Source: Pedobacter psychroterrae (GTDB lineage: Bacteria; Bacteroidota; Bacteroidia; Sphingobacteriales; Sphingobacteriaceae). From it: a stretch of 64,000 bases of DNA. A program made the translations under genes and the position numbers. Within the stretch, counting starts at the first letter, position 1, and every line of letters starts with the position of its first letter. The DNA lies in NCBI RefSeq assembly GCF_004331695.1, contig NZ_SJSL01000001.1, positions 1,736,001-1,800,000 of the forward strand, written 5' to 3'. The notes below the pieces were generated by a model. The model was not told where the DNA came from. It saw nothing but the letters and a program-made list of their open reading frames with translations, and ran no database searches. Shown piece by piece: positions 35,925 through 44,813 of this stretch.

Positions 35925-37226
35925 ATGAATCAACCTCAACCTCAAAACAGAACAGCCATAATGCCGATGGTGATATGTTGTGCATTGTTTTTTATCTTAG
36001 GCTTTGTAACCTGGGCAAATGGCTCTCTAATACCATTTGCAAAGAAAGCATTTGATCTTGAAACTGATTTGCAGGCATATTTAGTCACCTTTGCCTCTTA
36101 TATCGCTTATTTTTTCCTGGCACTTCCAAGTTCCTCCATCATTAAGAAGATCGGCTTTCATAATGGTTTGGTATTAAGTCTGGTAGTTTTAGGTGTTGGA
36201 TCATTACTGTTTATTCCGGCAGCGGAAAAAAGCAGTTACATTCTTTTCTTAACAGCAATTTTTGTACAAGGCTCAGGTATGGCGCTGTTGCAAACTGCGG
36301 TGAATCCTTATTTGAGCATTATCGGGCCAATTGATAGTGCTGCACAGCGGATATCAATAGCCGGTTTCTGTAATAAGACTGCTGGTATGGTAGCGCCGAT
36401 TGTGCTTAGCAGCCTGCTTTTGAAAGGGGCAAATGCAGCTGAAACACGATTGGCACAGGCTGCCTCAGAAGCAGAGAAGCAAACCATTTTAAATGAGTTG
36501 CTAGATCAACTTCATGCACCATATATTGCATTGGCAGTGGTACTGGCCTTGTTTGCTATAGGGCTTAAGTTCGTGAAACTTCCTGAAGTAAATATGGAGG
36601 AGGAAGACGTTTCAGATAACGTATCAAACACTTCTAAAAAGACGATATTCGAATACCCGCATTTATTCTTAGGCGCGCTGGCCATTTTCTTTTGCGTGGC
36701 TGTAGAGGTAATGGCAGGAGATATTATAGGTACTTACGCAAGGGAACTGGGTGCAGTGCCTCAGGTATTCAGAGATAACGCTACTGCCTTTACTTTAGGA
36801 TTTATGCTGGTAGGTTACTTAATCGGTATCATTACGATTCCCAGATTTATAACCCAACAAGCTGCGCTTAGGATTTGTACCTCTGTGGGTGTCGTATTCA
36901 CTATTCTTTCGGTATTTACAACTGGAGTGGTTTCCTTTTGGTTTGTAGCCTTGTTAGGTCTGGCTAATTCGTTGATGTGGCCTGCTATTTTTCCACTGGG
37001 CATTAAAGGCCTGGGCAAGTTTACCAAAACAGGTTCGGCCATTATGATTATGGGTATTGCAGGTGGGGCAATCTGGCCTTTGGTATATGGTTATATGAAA
37101 GATGAATTGCACATTGACTTCCAGCATGCATTTTTATATGCGATGGTCCCAGCTTATTTATATATCGTTTACTTTGCTTCAGCCGGACACAAAGTCGGCA
37201 AGAAAAATTTATCAGTGAAGGTATAG
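35925..37226 (+). CDS. Sugar MFS transporter (FucP/GluP-like, FHS family)
   Basis: A 433-residue transporter with about 12 membrane helices and the family pattern of fucose/glucose:H+ symporters (ALFFILGFVTWANGSLIPF near residue 20; GMALLQTAVNPYLSIIGP near 120; GAIWPLVYGYMKD near the end). It should import a monosaccharide across the inner membrane. The candidate operator upstream and the neighbouring GH16 enzyme suggest that the sugar is the product of glucan breakdown, but fucose, glucose and galactose are all possible within the family. A bidirectional terminator follows. Confidence 0.92.
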   Translation: MNQPQPQNRTAIMPMVICCALFFILGFVTWANGSLIPFAKKAFDLETDLQAYLVTFASYIAYFFLALPSSSIIKKIGFHNGLVLSLVVLGVGSLLFIPAAEKSSYILFLTAIFVQGSGMALLQTAVNPYLSIIGPIDSAAQRISIAGFCNKTAGMVAPIVLSSLLLKGANAAETRLAQAASEAEKQTILNELLDQLHAPYIALAVVLALFAIGLKFVKLPEVNMEEEDVSDNVSNTSKKTIFEYPHLFLGALAIFFCVAVEVMAGDIIGTYARELGAVPQVFRDNATAFTLGFMLVGYLIGIITIPRFITQQAALRICTSVGVVFTILSVFTTGVVSFWFVALLGLANSLMWPAIFPLGIKGLGKFTKTGSAIMIMGIAGGAIWPLVYGYMKDELHIDFQHAFLYAMVPAYLYIVYFASAGHKVGKKNLSVKV

Positions 37227-37242
37227 TAAGAATTTATTCAAT

Positions 37243-37280
37243 AAAAAAAGGAGGCCCTGCCCTGCAAGCCTCCTTTTTTT
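37243..37280. terminator. Bidirectional terminator between the sugar transporter and peroxiredoxin genes
   Basis: AAAAAAAGGAGGC (37243-37255) and GCCTCCTTTTTTT (37268-37280) form a long perfect stem with A/T tracts on both sides. It serves the convergent MFS (plus) and BCP (minus) genes. Confidence 0.9.
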
Positions 37281-37289
37281 ATGTACTAA

Positions 37290-37754
37290 CTAGCTGTTAA
37301 GCAGGTCGAGTACCTGGGCAGTTGAATTGGCAGTGTCAACTTTTTCAATGATGTGTGAGATCACACCGTTTTCATCTATCAGGAAAGTCTTTCTGCTGAT
37401 GCCCATATATTTTTTACCATACATGTTTTTCTCTCCCCAGATACCGTAGGCTTCTACAATTTTCTTGTCCGTATCAGCGAGTAATGGAAATGGCAGGTTG
37501 TGTTTGGTGATAAATTTCTGATGGGATTTTTCATCATCCACACTTACCCCAAGCACTACAATACCCTGTGCGGTCAATCCTTGGTAATTGTCCCTGAAGT
37601 TACAGGCCTCTGCTGTGCATCCCGGGGTGTCGTCTTTTGGATAAAAGTACAGGACTACTTTTTTGCCTGCAAATTCACTAAGGGTTACCGTATTGCCGTT
37701 TTGGTCATTGACAGTAAACTCAGGGGCCTTCTGGCCTGCTTTTAATTCGCTCAT
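37290..37754 (-). CDS. bcp: Thioredoxin-dependent thiol peroxidase, BCP type peroxiredoxin
   Basis: A 154-residue PrxQ/BCP-type peroxiredoxin that reduces hydroperoxides with electrons from thioredoxin. The peroxidatic Cys46 lies in KDDTPGCT and the resolving Cys51 five residues later, the spacing of the 2-Cys BCP subgroup. LYFYPKDD and the SRKTFLIDENG segment complete the fold. Length is normal. It lies 4 nt after the M23 peptidase gene on the same strand and seems to be the last gene of that run, ending at the bidirectional terminator. Confidence 0.95.
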   Translation of the reverse strand: MSELKAGQKAPEFTVNDQNGNTVTLSEFAGKKVVLYFYPKDDTPGCTAEACNFRDNYQGLTAQGIVVLGVSVDDEKSHQKFITKHNLPFPLLADTDKKIVEAYGIWGEKNMYGKKYMGISRKTFLIDENGVISHIIEKVDTANSTAQVLDLLNS

Positions 37755-37758
37755 ATTG

Positions 37759-39483
37759 TTATTTATAAAATGTGATGGAATAGGTTTTCTTATTGTCTTT
37801 CATATCAGCAACAATCACCTCAAGGGTATGTTTGCCGGGTGTCAGTGTACTTTCAAAACTATGCCACAAAGAGGCGGTTTTGGTGTCAAATTCCAAGAGT
37901 ACCCATTTGCCGTCAATAAATCCGTTAAAGCTTTTTATACCAGACATATTGTCCCTGATCTTGAAAGAAGCTTTGCTGATACCTGTCATGCGTTTTCCAT
38001 CGCTGATATTAACAGGTATGATCAGGGGGGCAATCGTGTCTACTGAAATAAAATAACTTCCAAATGTGCGTGGTTTGGCCTTTACATAACCATCTTCAAA
38101 ATAACCACCCTGCGAGCCCCTGCCGGTATTTACGATCAATGCTTTTTCTTTATATTTCATCAGGGCGCTGTCGGCTTTGATCCAGATCTCAAATCCGGTA
38201 TGAAGTGGTGTGAGGTTGTTATGGACCTGGTGAATAGAAGAATAGGCATTGACAGCAGGTTTGGGCAATTGTTTGTAAACGAAATCCAGGTCATTGTACA
38301 AGCTGCCCTTGGGTATGATCACCTTTACTTCTTCGTTATTGAATTCATTGACATTTGCATAAGGAAAATGCAGCTTACCCGGAATGGATTCAGGTGCATT
38401 GATAATGGCTTTTGAATAGGCCTGAACATTGAAGGATAAGGTGCTTTTGTTGCCCTTACCATCGGTTAATGTATATTTTAATTTATGCAGTTTACCATCT
38501 GTAAATGAAATTCTTCCGTTATTTACCAGGCTGCTGTAGATCTGCAATGGATTGCCGGGGTCGACGAAGCTTTTTTGAATACTTCTTTTGGTCTGCAGAT
38601 AGGTTGGGTAGTCGATGTGGGAATTGATGGCTTTACTATTTTCAAACAGGAATTTTTCCAGCGATGAAGTAAATACCAGGTTGCCGTCCCGTTCCAGTTC
38701 TATTGAATACACCCCGTTTAGTCCTGAGGCGCCATTGTGCCTGTCGGTTGCAACAATTCCAAATCCAACCTCTCCGCTCAGATTTATGGTATTTACCTGG
38801 TTCAGGCGATAACTTCCTGCGCCTCCGGCTACTTGAAAATACTGTTTAGGGATAAATTCGTTAAAGGGTTTTTGGTTCAGGCGGTATACATACATCGCAG
38901 AAATCACTGGCGGGATATTGTCCGGTATTTCCAGTCCGAACAGTTGCGGATTGATGGTGGCTTCAGTCTTTGTATCCCTGATTTCAAAATGCAGGTGTGG
39001 CCCCCCGGAGCTGCCGGTATTTCCTGTATAGGCAATGACATCCCCTTTACGTACAGGTATCAGCAATGAATTGGGAAATTCGTCGATCTCGTAAGTTTGC
39101 TTTTGATATTGAATGGTTTTAACCTGCTGCGCTATTTTAGGATTGAAGCGCTGCAAATGACCATAAACGGAAGTATAACCATTGGGGTGGTCAATGTACA
39201 GGGCCAGTCCGAAGCCACTGTTCTGCACCCTTAACCTGGAAATGTAGCCATCTGCAATTGCGTAGACCGGATAGCCTTCGCGCTGATTGGTACGGTAATC
39301 CATGCCCGAATGAAAATGATTGCTCCTGAGTTCCCCAAATGATCCGGCAAGGGCAGGAGGTACGATATCTAGCGGCGTTCTGAAATCCACGAGTGGGTAT
39401 TTATTGCCGCTGAATATTTGCTGCCCGCTCACCTGCAAAGCCGAAAGAAGTATAATTGTTAGAATAAATTTCAGTTTAATCAT
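37759..39483 (-). CDS. M23 family metallopeptidase
   Basis: A 574-residue secreted protein: signal peptide (residues 1-21), then an M23/LytM domain near the N-terminus with the zinc ligands H58 and D62 (HxxxD in NHFHSGMDYR) and H165 (H163-L-H165), so it should be an active endopeptidase. Peptidoglycan cross-bridges are the usual substrate, but the remaining 400 residues form several beta domains of unknown type. It lies between a FAH-family gene (5 nt) and BCP (4 nt). Target and partners are not evident. Confidence 0.87.
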   Translation of the reverse strand: MIKLKFILTIILLSALQVSGQQIFSGNKYPLVDFRTPLDIVPPALAGSFGELRSNHFHSGMDYRTNQREGYPVYAIADGYISRLRVQNSGFGLALYIDHPNGYTSVYGHLQRFNPKIAQQVKTIQYQKQTYEIDEFPNSLLIPVRKGDVIAYTGNTGSSGGPHLHFEIRDTKTEATINPQLFGLEIPDNIPPVISAMYVYRLNQKPFNEFIPKQYFQVAGGAGSYRLNQVNTINLSGEVGFGIVATDRHNGASGLNGVYSIELERDGNLVFTSSLEKFLFENSKAINSHIDYPTYLQTKRSIQKSFVDPGNPLQIYSSLVNNGRISFTDGKLHKLKYTLTDGKGNKSTLSFNVQAYSKAIINAPESIPGKLHFPYANVNEFNNEEVKVIIPKGSLYNDLDFVYKQLPKPAVNAYSSIHQVHNNLTPLHTGFEIWIKADSALMKYKEKALIVNTGRGSQGGYFEDGYVKAKPRTFGSYFISVDTIAPLIIPVNISDGKRMTGISKASFKIRDNMSGIKSFNGFIDGKWVLLEFDTKTASLWHSFESTLTPGKHTLEVIVADMKDNKKTYSITFYK

Positions 39484-39488
39484 TAAAG

Positions 39489-40100
39489 CTATTTTATATC
39501 AAAATCAAGTAATTGCCGGTTTTCCAGCCAGGCGGCTAATCTGTCCGTTTTATTTATTTTCCCTACCCCTTCAGGAGTACCCGTAAAGATCAGGTCACCC
39601 TTCTTGAGGGTAATGTACTGAGATACAAATGCGATGATCTGTTCAAAGGAGAACAGCAAGTTTTTAGTATTTCCGATTTGTCTGCTTTCCCCGTTGATCT
39701 TTAGTTCAAAATCCAGGTCCTTAATGTCCGTAAATTCTGTTTTGGGAATGAATTTGCTAATGGCTGCAGAATGGTCAAAAGCCTTGGCCAGTTCCCAGGG
39801 CAATCCTTGTTCTTTATGTATGTTTTGTATATCCCTGGCGGTAAAGTCTATGCCAAGGCCAATTTCGTCGTAATAATTTGCTGCAAATTTTTCCGAAATA
39901 TGTTTGCCTTCTTTACAGATCTTGAGTACTACTTCCAGTTCATAATGAATTTCTGATGAAAATTCAGGGATGTAAAAAGGTTTGTCGTCTTTTAATACAG
40001 CTGTATCCGGCTTTAGAAAGATGACCGGCTTGTCGGGTACCGGATTGTTGAGTTCTTTAGCATGAGCTGCATAGTTTCGTCCTATAGCGATTATCTTCAT
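39489..40100 (-). CDS. Fumarylacetoacetate hydrolase family protein
   Basis: A 203-residue FAH-domain protein without signal peptide. The metal-binding acidic residues are expected in SSEIHYELEVVL (about 48-60) and GIDFTARD (about 85-95), and GDLIFTGTPEGVG (about 170) is the conserved C-terminal signature. Members hydrolyse or decarboxylate dicarbonyl compounds (acylpyruvases, oxaloacetate decarboxylases, 4-oxalocrotonate-type enzymes); the short form here resembles FAHD1/YcgM acylpyruvase. TATTTTTG (minus strand, 40113-40106) ends 5 nt before the start. First gene of the FAH-M23-BCP run. Confidence 0.88.
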   Translation of the reverse strand: MKIIAIGRNYAAHAKELNNPVPDKPVIFLKPDTAVLKDDKPFYIPEFSSEIHYELEVVLKICKEGKHISEKFAANYYDEIGLGIDFTARDIQNIHKEQGLPWELAKAFDHSAAISKFIPKTEFTDIKDLDFELKINGESRQIGNTKNLLFSFEQIIAFVSQYITLKKGDLIFTGTPEGVGKINKTDRLAAWLENRQLLDFDIK

Positions 40101-40134
40101 GCAAGCAAAAATAGGAAATAAATGACGGATAACT

Positions 40135-40659
40135 TTACAGAACGGAGATCCGTTTTACCACGGATTCTGTACCAGCTACAATTTTCAGAAAATAAATACC
40201 TGCGTTCAAGCGGTTTGGTATGGTGTAATTTTTAATCTGCTCACCTGCAGGGATGCGCTCGTTGGAGAGCGTGACTACTTCATTTCCCAGCAGGTCCATA
40301 ATTTTCACGCTAAGATTCGATTCACGGTCCACGCGCAGGATGATATTGATCTGGTCATCTACCGGATTTGGGTATACTTTTAATACGTATAGTAACTTTT
40401 CAGGTTTAACAGGGGTGCCTGTACTTGGCTTAGCGCTGGAAATCACATCACTATAGGGAATAAACCCAATGTTGTACCTGTTTGGTCTGTAGGTAGGAAC
40501 AGTCACTTTAATCTGCGGGGTTTTATTGATCCTTTTAGACCTGATGCTGTTGATAGAACTGTCCGGTTTTTGAGCAAATACATTAGCACTGCTTAAAATG
40601 CCTATGCAAATTATGCAAAAGATATTAAGGAGAAGCGCTATTTTGTGTTTCGTGCTCAT
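40135..40659 (-). CDS. Short T9SS type A sorting domain protein
   Basis: A 174-residue exported protein. After a signal peptide (residues 1-27, ending in NVFAQ) come about 60 residues with no recognisable fold (basic, with TVPTYRPNRYNIGF) and then a full type IX secretion C-terminal sorting domain of about 80 residues (VYPNPVDDQINI, then AGIYFLKIV and the final RISVL). The domain directs proteins across the outer membrane and is normally attached to a large catalytic or adhesive passenger; here there is almost none. The start is the ATG at 40659, beginning the signal peptide. Confidence 0.85.
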   Translation of the reverse strand: MSTKHKIALLLNIFCIICIGILSSANVFAQKPDSSINSIRSKRINKTPQIKVTVPTYRPNRYNIGFIPYSDVISSAKPSTGTPVKPEKLLYVLKVYPNPVDDQINIILRVDRESNLSVKIMDLLGNEVVTLSNERIPAGEQIKNYTIPNRLNAGIYFLKIVAGTESVVKRISVL

Positions 40660-40672
40660 GTCTGGATGCTGG

Positions 40673-40704
40673 CAAAAATATAAATAATAAAACAAAAAAA
40701 TCAA
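40673..40704 (-). promoter_or_regulatory. Promoter of the T9SS cargo gene
   Basis: Minus strand TTG (40704-40702), 21 nt, TATTTTTG (40680-40673), 13 nt before the ATG. Confidence 0.6.
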
Positions 40705-40867
40705 GGATTTTGTTGAATTAAAAATTATTTAACAATATTTAACAGCTTATGACGTTCTGCTATGCTTGAATTATACGCTTTATATGGGGATATAACATTT
40801 AAAAAGGAGTTAATGATAATGAAATTAGGTGATAAATACCGTAATTTTGCGGTCAAATTATTTTAAA

Positions 40868-42826
40868 GTGTCGAGTCAAAAGAATTTAAACACGGTCACA
40901 GCCGGCGGATTGCTTGTAAGTCTTGGAATTGTATACGGAGATATTGGTACCTCACCCTTATATACGCTCAAAGCTATTTTTAATGCAGTTATTGGAATGC
41001 CCGATCCGCAGGTGATCACGCCTGATACGGTACTAGGTGCGCTCTCCTGTATCGTCTGGACGCTAACCCTGCAGACTACCATCAAATATGTGGTGATTAC
41101 CCTGAGGGCCGATAATAAAGGGGAGGGCGGAATCTTTTCCCTGTATTCTTTAGTAAGAAAAAATGCCAAATGGCTCGTTATCCCCGCAGTGGTGGGAGGA
41201 TGTGCCTTGCTGGCTGATGGTATCATTACCCCCAGCATTACGGTAACCTCTGCCATTGAAGGCTTACAACTTAAATTTCCGAATGTAAGCGTGATACCCA
41301 TTGTTATTTCCATCATTACGGCGTTGTTTATCATACAGCAGTTTGGGACAAATCTGGTAGGTAAGCTGTTTGGCCCGATTATGTTCCTCTGGTTTGGTAC
41401 ACTCGGGTTGTTGGGTATTTTATACGTAGTTCAGGATTTTAGCATATTTAAGGCTTTAAACCCTTATTATGCGGTTAAACTGATTGCTACCAATCCAAAG
41501 GCCCTGCTTATTTTAGGAGGTGTGTTTTTGTGTACTACCGGTGCCGAGGCGCTCTATTCAGACATGGGACATTGCGGCCGTAAAAATATCCGGGTAAGCT
41601 GGATTTTTGTTAAGGCCATGCTGATCTTAAATTATCTCGGACAGGGAGTGTGGATTTTACATCATGGTAATTATGATACCAATTTGAACCCATTTTTTGA
41701 AATAGTTCCGGCAGCCTATTTGCTGCCAATGGTGGCCCTGGCTACTGTAGCGGCGGTGATAGCCAGTCAGGCCATGATCACCGGATCGTTTACACTGATC
41801 TCGGAGGCGGTTAGGCTCAATCTGTGGCCTAAGGTGCGGATTAATTACCCAAGTAACCAGAAGGGGCAGATCTATGTTCCTTCCATCAATTGGATACTCT
41901 GGGGCGGATGTCTCATCATTGTGATGATATTTGAAACTTCTGCCAAGATGGAGGGGGCTTACGGACTTGCCATTAACCTTACCTTTTTGGCAACAACGAT
42001 ACTGGTAGCAGCTTATATGAAGCGCAAAAAGGTGCCTTTGTATGGCATTGTCATCTTCATGAGTGTCTATGTTGTGCTGGAAAGTACTTTCCTTATCGGA
42101 AATATGGCAAAATTCTTTCACGGAGGCTGGATGACTGTGTTGATAGGATCGGCACTGTTTACCGTGATGTGGTGCTGGTATGTGTCGAGGAAGATCAAAA
42201 ACAGGTTTGTTAAGTATGTGGAGATTGAGGATTATTATCAGATCATCAGCGAGCTGAGCAACGACATCTCTGTACCTAAATACTCCTCGCAACTGGTTTA
42301 CCTGACCAGTGCCAACTTTAAAACTGAAATTGAATCGAAGATTATTTATTCCATCATACAAAAAGAACCAAAGCGGGCCGATGTATACTGGCTGGTGCAT
42401 GTGGATGTGGTAGATGAGCCTTTTACCAGAGATTATAAGGTTGAGTTCCTGATTCCGGGCAAATTGATCCGTATAGATTTTAAGCTTGGTTTCAGGGTAG
42501 AGCAAAGGGTAAACCTGCTGTATAGAAAGGTGATTGAGGAACTGGTTAAAAATGGGGAAGTAGATATTACCAGTCAGTATACCTCACTGAACAAGCATAA
42601 AATAGCAGGGGATTTCAGGTTTGTATTGCTGGAAAAACATCTTTCAAAATTCTCCACACTGAGTTTTTATGAGCGGAGCATCATGGATTATTATTTCATA
42701 CTAAAGCGGCTCAGCCTTTCAGAAGAGCGGAGTTTTGGCCTGGATTCAAGCTATGTAGATGTAGAAAAAGTTCCGCTGATCTTTGTAACCCCGGATGATA
42801 TAGAGCTCAACAGGCTTCCTGTATAG
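40868..42826 (+). CDS. kup: Kup-family potassium transporter
   Basis: A 652-residue KUP/HAK/KT potassium symporter with about 12 membrane helices in the first 450 residues (SLGIVYGDIGTSPLYTLKAIF near the start is the family signature; GGIFSLYSLVRK; ATVAAVIASQAMITGSFTLI) and a C-terminal cytoplasmic domain of about 200 residues. The start is a GTG at 40868: TAATTTTG (40842-40849) lies just upstream and would be inside the gene if the earlier GTG at 40829 were used. Stands alone between the T9SS gene and the VOC gene. Confidence 0.93.
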   Translation: MSSQKNLNTVTAGGLLVSLGIVYGDIGTSPLYTLKAIFNAVIGMPDPQVITPDTVLGALSCIVWTLTLQTTIKYVVITLRADNKGEGGIFSLYSLVRKNAKWLVIPAVVGGCALLADGIITPSITVTSAIEGLQLKFPNVSVIPIVISIITALFIIQQFGTNLVGKLFGPIMFLWFGTLGLLGILYVVQDFSIFKALNPYYAVKLIATNPKALLILGGVFLCTTGAEALYSDMGHCGRKNIRVSWIFVKAMLILNYLGQGVWILHHGNYDTNLNPFFEIVPAAYLLPMVALATVAAVIASQAMITGSFTLISEAVRLNLWPKVRINYPSNQKGQIYVPSINWILWGGCLIIVMIFETSAKMEGAYGLAINLTFLATTILVAAYMKRKKVPLYGIVIFMSVYVVLESTFLIGNMAKFFHGGWMTVLIGSALFTVMWCWYVSRKIKNRFVKYVEIEDYYQIISELSNDISVPKYSSQLVYLTSANFKTEIESKIIYSIIQKEPKRADVYWLVHVDVVDEPFTRDYKVEFLIPGKLIRIDFKLGFRVEQRVNLLYRKVIEELVKNGEVDITSQYTSLNKHKIAGDFRFVLLEKHLSKFSTLSFYERSIMDYYFILKRLSLSEERSFGLDSSYVDVEKVPLIFVTPDDIELNRLPV

Positions 42827-42873
42827 TTTATATTTCAGTTGCTTGTCTTAATCAGCCCCTTTAATTGTCGCGT

Positions 42874-42902
42874 TTGCACGCTACGGATTTTTGGTAAGTT
42901 TG
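42874..42902 (+). promoter_or_regulatory. Promoter of the VOC protein gene
   Basis: TTG (42874-42876), 18 nt, TAAGTTTG (42895-42902), 30 nt before the ATG at 42933. Confidence 0.6.
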
Positions 42903-42932
42903 GTATGTTTACTTCAAATAAAACTACTGATT

Positions 42933-43775
42933 ATGAACAATTCGATTTATCCTTGTCTTACGCTTAAAGGTAAGGTGGCAGAAGCGGCTGATTTTTATAT
43001 CAATGCTTTTGGAGATGGAAAGATTTTACAGACCTCGCCCTTTGTCATCCAGATTCAGTTGGGCGGGCAAAAATTTATGCTGCTCAATGACGGGCCCAGT
43101 TCCAAACCAAATGCGTCCATTTCATTTATGGTGATCATTGAGACGGAAGAGGAGGTCGAAAAATACTGGAATTCACTAACAGATGGAGGTGAAGTGCTGA
43201 TGGCGCTGGATACCTACGACTGGAGCCCTAAGTATGGCTGGGTGCAGGATAAATATGGGGTCAGTTGGCAGTTGTATCTGGGTGATAATAAAGCAGGGCT
43301 ACAAAAATTCTCTCCTACTTTGATGTTTGCGGGCGACAAAGCCGGCAAGGCTACAGAAGCAGTACATTTTTATACTTCCGTATTTCCGAAATCGGGTATT
43401 ACCGGGATTATGAATTACAGTGAAGGGGAAGGTGATCAAACAGACTTTGTAAAGCATGCACAGTTTACGATAAACGATTATGTACTGATGGCAATGGATA
43501 GTTCAGGTGAACAGGGTTTTACTTTTAACGATGCTATTTCTATCGTGGTCGAATGCGATACACAAGCTGAAATTGATAGTTATTGGAACCAGCTTACTGC
43601 CAATGGGGGTTATGAAGTTGCCTGCGGCTGGCTTACGGACAAATACGGCATCAGCTGGCAGATCATCCCAAAAATACTGGGGAGGCTAATGACAGACCCT
43701 GAACGGGGACAAAGAGCAATGGCTGCATTGATGAAGATGAAAAAGCTGATCATTGCGGATTTGGAAAATGCTTAA
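42933..43775 (+). CDS. Tandem VOC domain protein (PhnB-like)
   Basis: A 280-residue protein made of two vicinal-oxygen-chelate domains. Both have the same pattern: YPCLTLKGKVAEAADFYINAF (6-26) and a following KYGWVQDKYGVSWQLYLG, then SPTLMFAGDKAGKATEAVHFYTSVF (about 130-154) followed by CGWLTDKYGISWQIIP near residue 245. This double form belongs to the PhnB / '3-demethylubiquinone methyltransferase-like' group, whose function is unknown despite the name. The start at 42933 is chosen over an in-frame extension to 42891 because the promoter lies between. It ends convergently with the pterin dehydratase gene over a hairpin. Confidence 0.85.
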   Translation: MNNSIYPCLTLKGKVAEAADFYINAFGDGKILQTSPFVIQIQLGGQKFMLLNDGPSSKPNASISFMVIIETEEEVEKYWNSLTDGGEVLMALDTYDWSPKYGWVQDKYGVSWQLYLGDNKAGLQKFSPTLMFAGDKAGKATEAVHFYTSVFPKSGITGIMNYSEGEGDQTDFVKHAQFTINDYVLMAMDSSGEQGFTFNDAISIVVECDTQAEIDSYWNQLTANGGYEVACGWLTDKYGISWQIIPKILGRLMTDPERGQRAMAALMKMKKLIIADLENA

Positions 43776-43784
43776 CATCGCATA

Positions 43785-43810
43785 TGGGGATTGTAATTAT
43801 TCAATCCCCA
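43785..43810. terminator. Hairpin between convergent VOC and pterin dehydratase genes
   Basis: TGGGGATTG (43785-43793) and CAATCCCCA (43802-43810) form a perfect 9-bp stem with an 8-nt loop. It lacks a long T-run, so termination may be weak or Rho-assisted. Confidence 0.45.
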
Positions 43811-44057
43811 GCAGCTTGTCAATTTCTCTGGCCAGGTTACGGTCTTTTTCAGTTACCACATCACCTGCGTCGTGGGTACTTAGCCAGATCTCTACCTTAT
43901 TATAGAGATTGGTCCATTTTGGATGATGGTTGCATTTCTCAGCCAGGAATGCCACCCTCACTATAAAAGCAAAAGCTTCCTGAAAATCTTTAAAAAGCAA
44001 TACCTTGTATAGCTTCTTATCTATTTCTTCCCATTGTTTTTGCACTACATTTTCCAT
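43797..44057 (-). CDS. phhB: 4a-hydroxytetrahydrobiopterin dehydratase (pterin-4a-carbinolamine dehydratase)
   Basis: An 86-residue single-domain enzyme that dehydrates 4a-hydroxytetrahydrobiopterin, recycling the cofactor of aromatic amino acid hydroxylases. The active-site pattern is complete: H44-H45-P46 in EKCNHHPKW, then H62-D63 in [10 protein letters not shown]. No phenylalanine hydroxylase gene is in the window. The start ATG at 44057 gives the normal family length. Confidence 0.93.
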   Translation of the reverse strand: MENVVQKQWEEIDKKLYKVLLFKDFQEAFAFIVRVAFLAEKCNHHPKWTNLYNKVEIWLSTHDAGDVVTEKDRNLAREIDKLLGIE

Positions 44058-44259
44058 ATTCCATTGATTTAAACCCTGGGGGCTATGGTATGAACAAAAT
44101 ATAGCTGCTTATGTTTCCCATAGTGCGGAATCCGCAGATAAGACCAGTAATGTGCGGCGCATTGGGATGTAAGCCATAAAAAAATCGAACGCCCAAACAC
44201 GACATATATAATCTTGCTGGAGATTTGTTACCTTAGCCAAACGGGATACCAAAACATAT

Positions 44260-44712
44260 ATGGCTGCTTACAGTTCACACAATGATCATGTATTGCTTGA
44301 CTTAGTAAAGAAAAGTGATTACGCTGCCTTTACTGAGCTGTACACGCGGCATGCAGATGCATTGTATGGAGCTGCTTATAATATTTTGAGAGACAGGCAA
44401 GGTTGCAAGGATGTATTGCAGGACATTTTTATCTGGTTTTGGCAAAATAGGGAGGACTTAGGGCGTTAATTGCAGGGCTTATCTCTTAACCGCTGTAAAG
44501 TTTAAAACTGCCAATTATATTCGGGACAATAAGGTAGGAAAAGGTTTTTTCGCTGAACTTTCGACTGTTGAGGTTTTGAATGAAGATTTAGAAACTGCGA
44601 TAGAAGTTCGCGAGTTGGCCGCGTTTATTAAGAAGCTAAAAGAAAAGCTCGGGCCTAGAAGCGCCTTTCTGTATTTCTTTCTTTAGAGAACCGATTGTCG
44701 CAGGGCAAGATT
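44260..44712 (+). pseudogene. Remnant of an ECF sigma factor gene (frameshifted)
   Basis: The first 69 codons (44260-44469) encode a normal ECF sigma start: region 1/2 with LLDLVKKSDYAAFTELYTRH and GCKDVLQDIFIWFWQNRE, then a stop. The reading continues in the +1 frame from about 44471 (CRAYLLTAVKFKTANYIRDNKVG, then VEVLNEDLETAIEVRELAAFIKKL), which is the usual linker of Bacteroidota ECF factors, to a stop near 44686; a third frame then gives VFLSLENRLSQGKI, which resembles the start of region 4. Two frame changes and a missing region 4 helix-turn-helix make the gene non-functional. The downstream FecR anti-sigma and SusC genes that usually accompany it are absent. Confidence 0.75.
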
Positions 44713-44813
44713 ACCCTCCCTTTTTTATCGTGCAAGTTTTCAACGACGAATAACGCATCTGGCACAGTCTGATCTAATCTAAACCTTCTTGTGATCAGAT
44801 TGTTGATTTAGGT

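Noticed and set aside
41657..42505. 282-codon open frame on the minus strand inside kup
   Set aside because: Antisense to a conserved transporter, with no ribosome binding site or family features.
44124..44136. TGCGGA-A-TCCGCA palindrome upstream of the sigma remnant
   Set aside because: Short, single and without a functional gene directly downstream; could be an old operator but cannot be supported.
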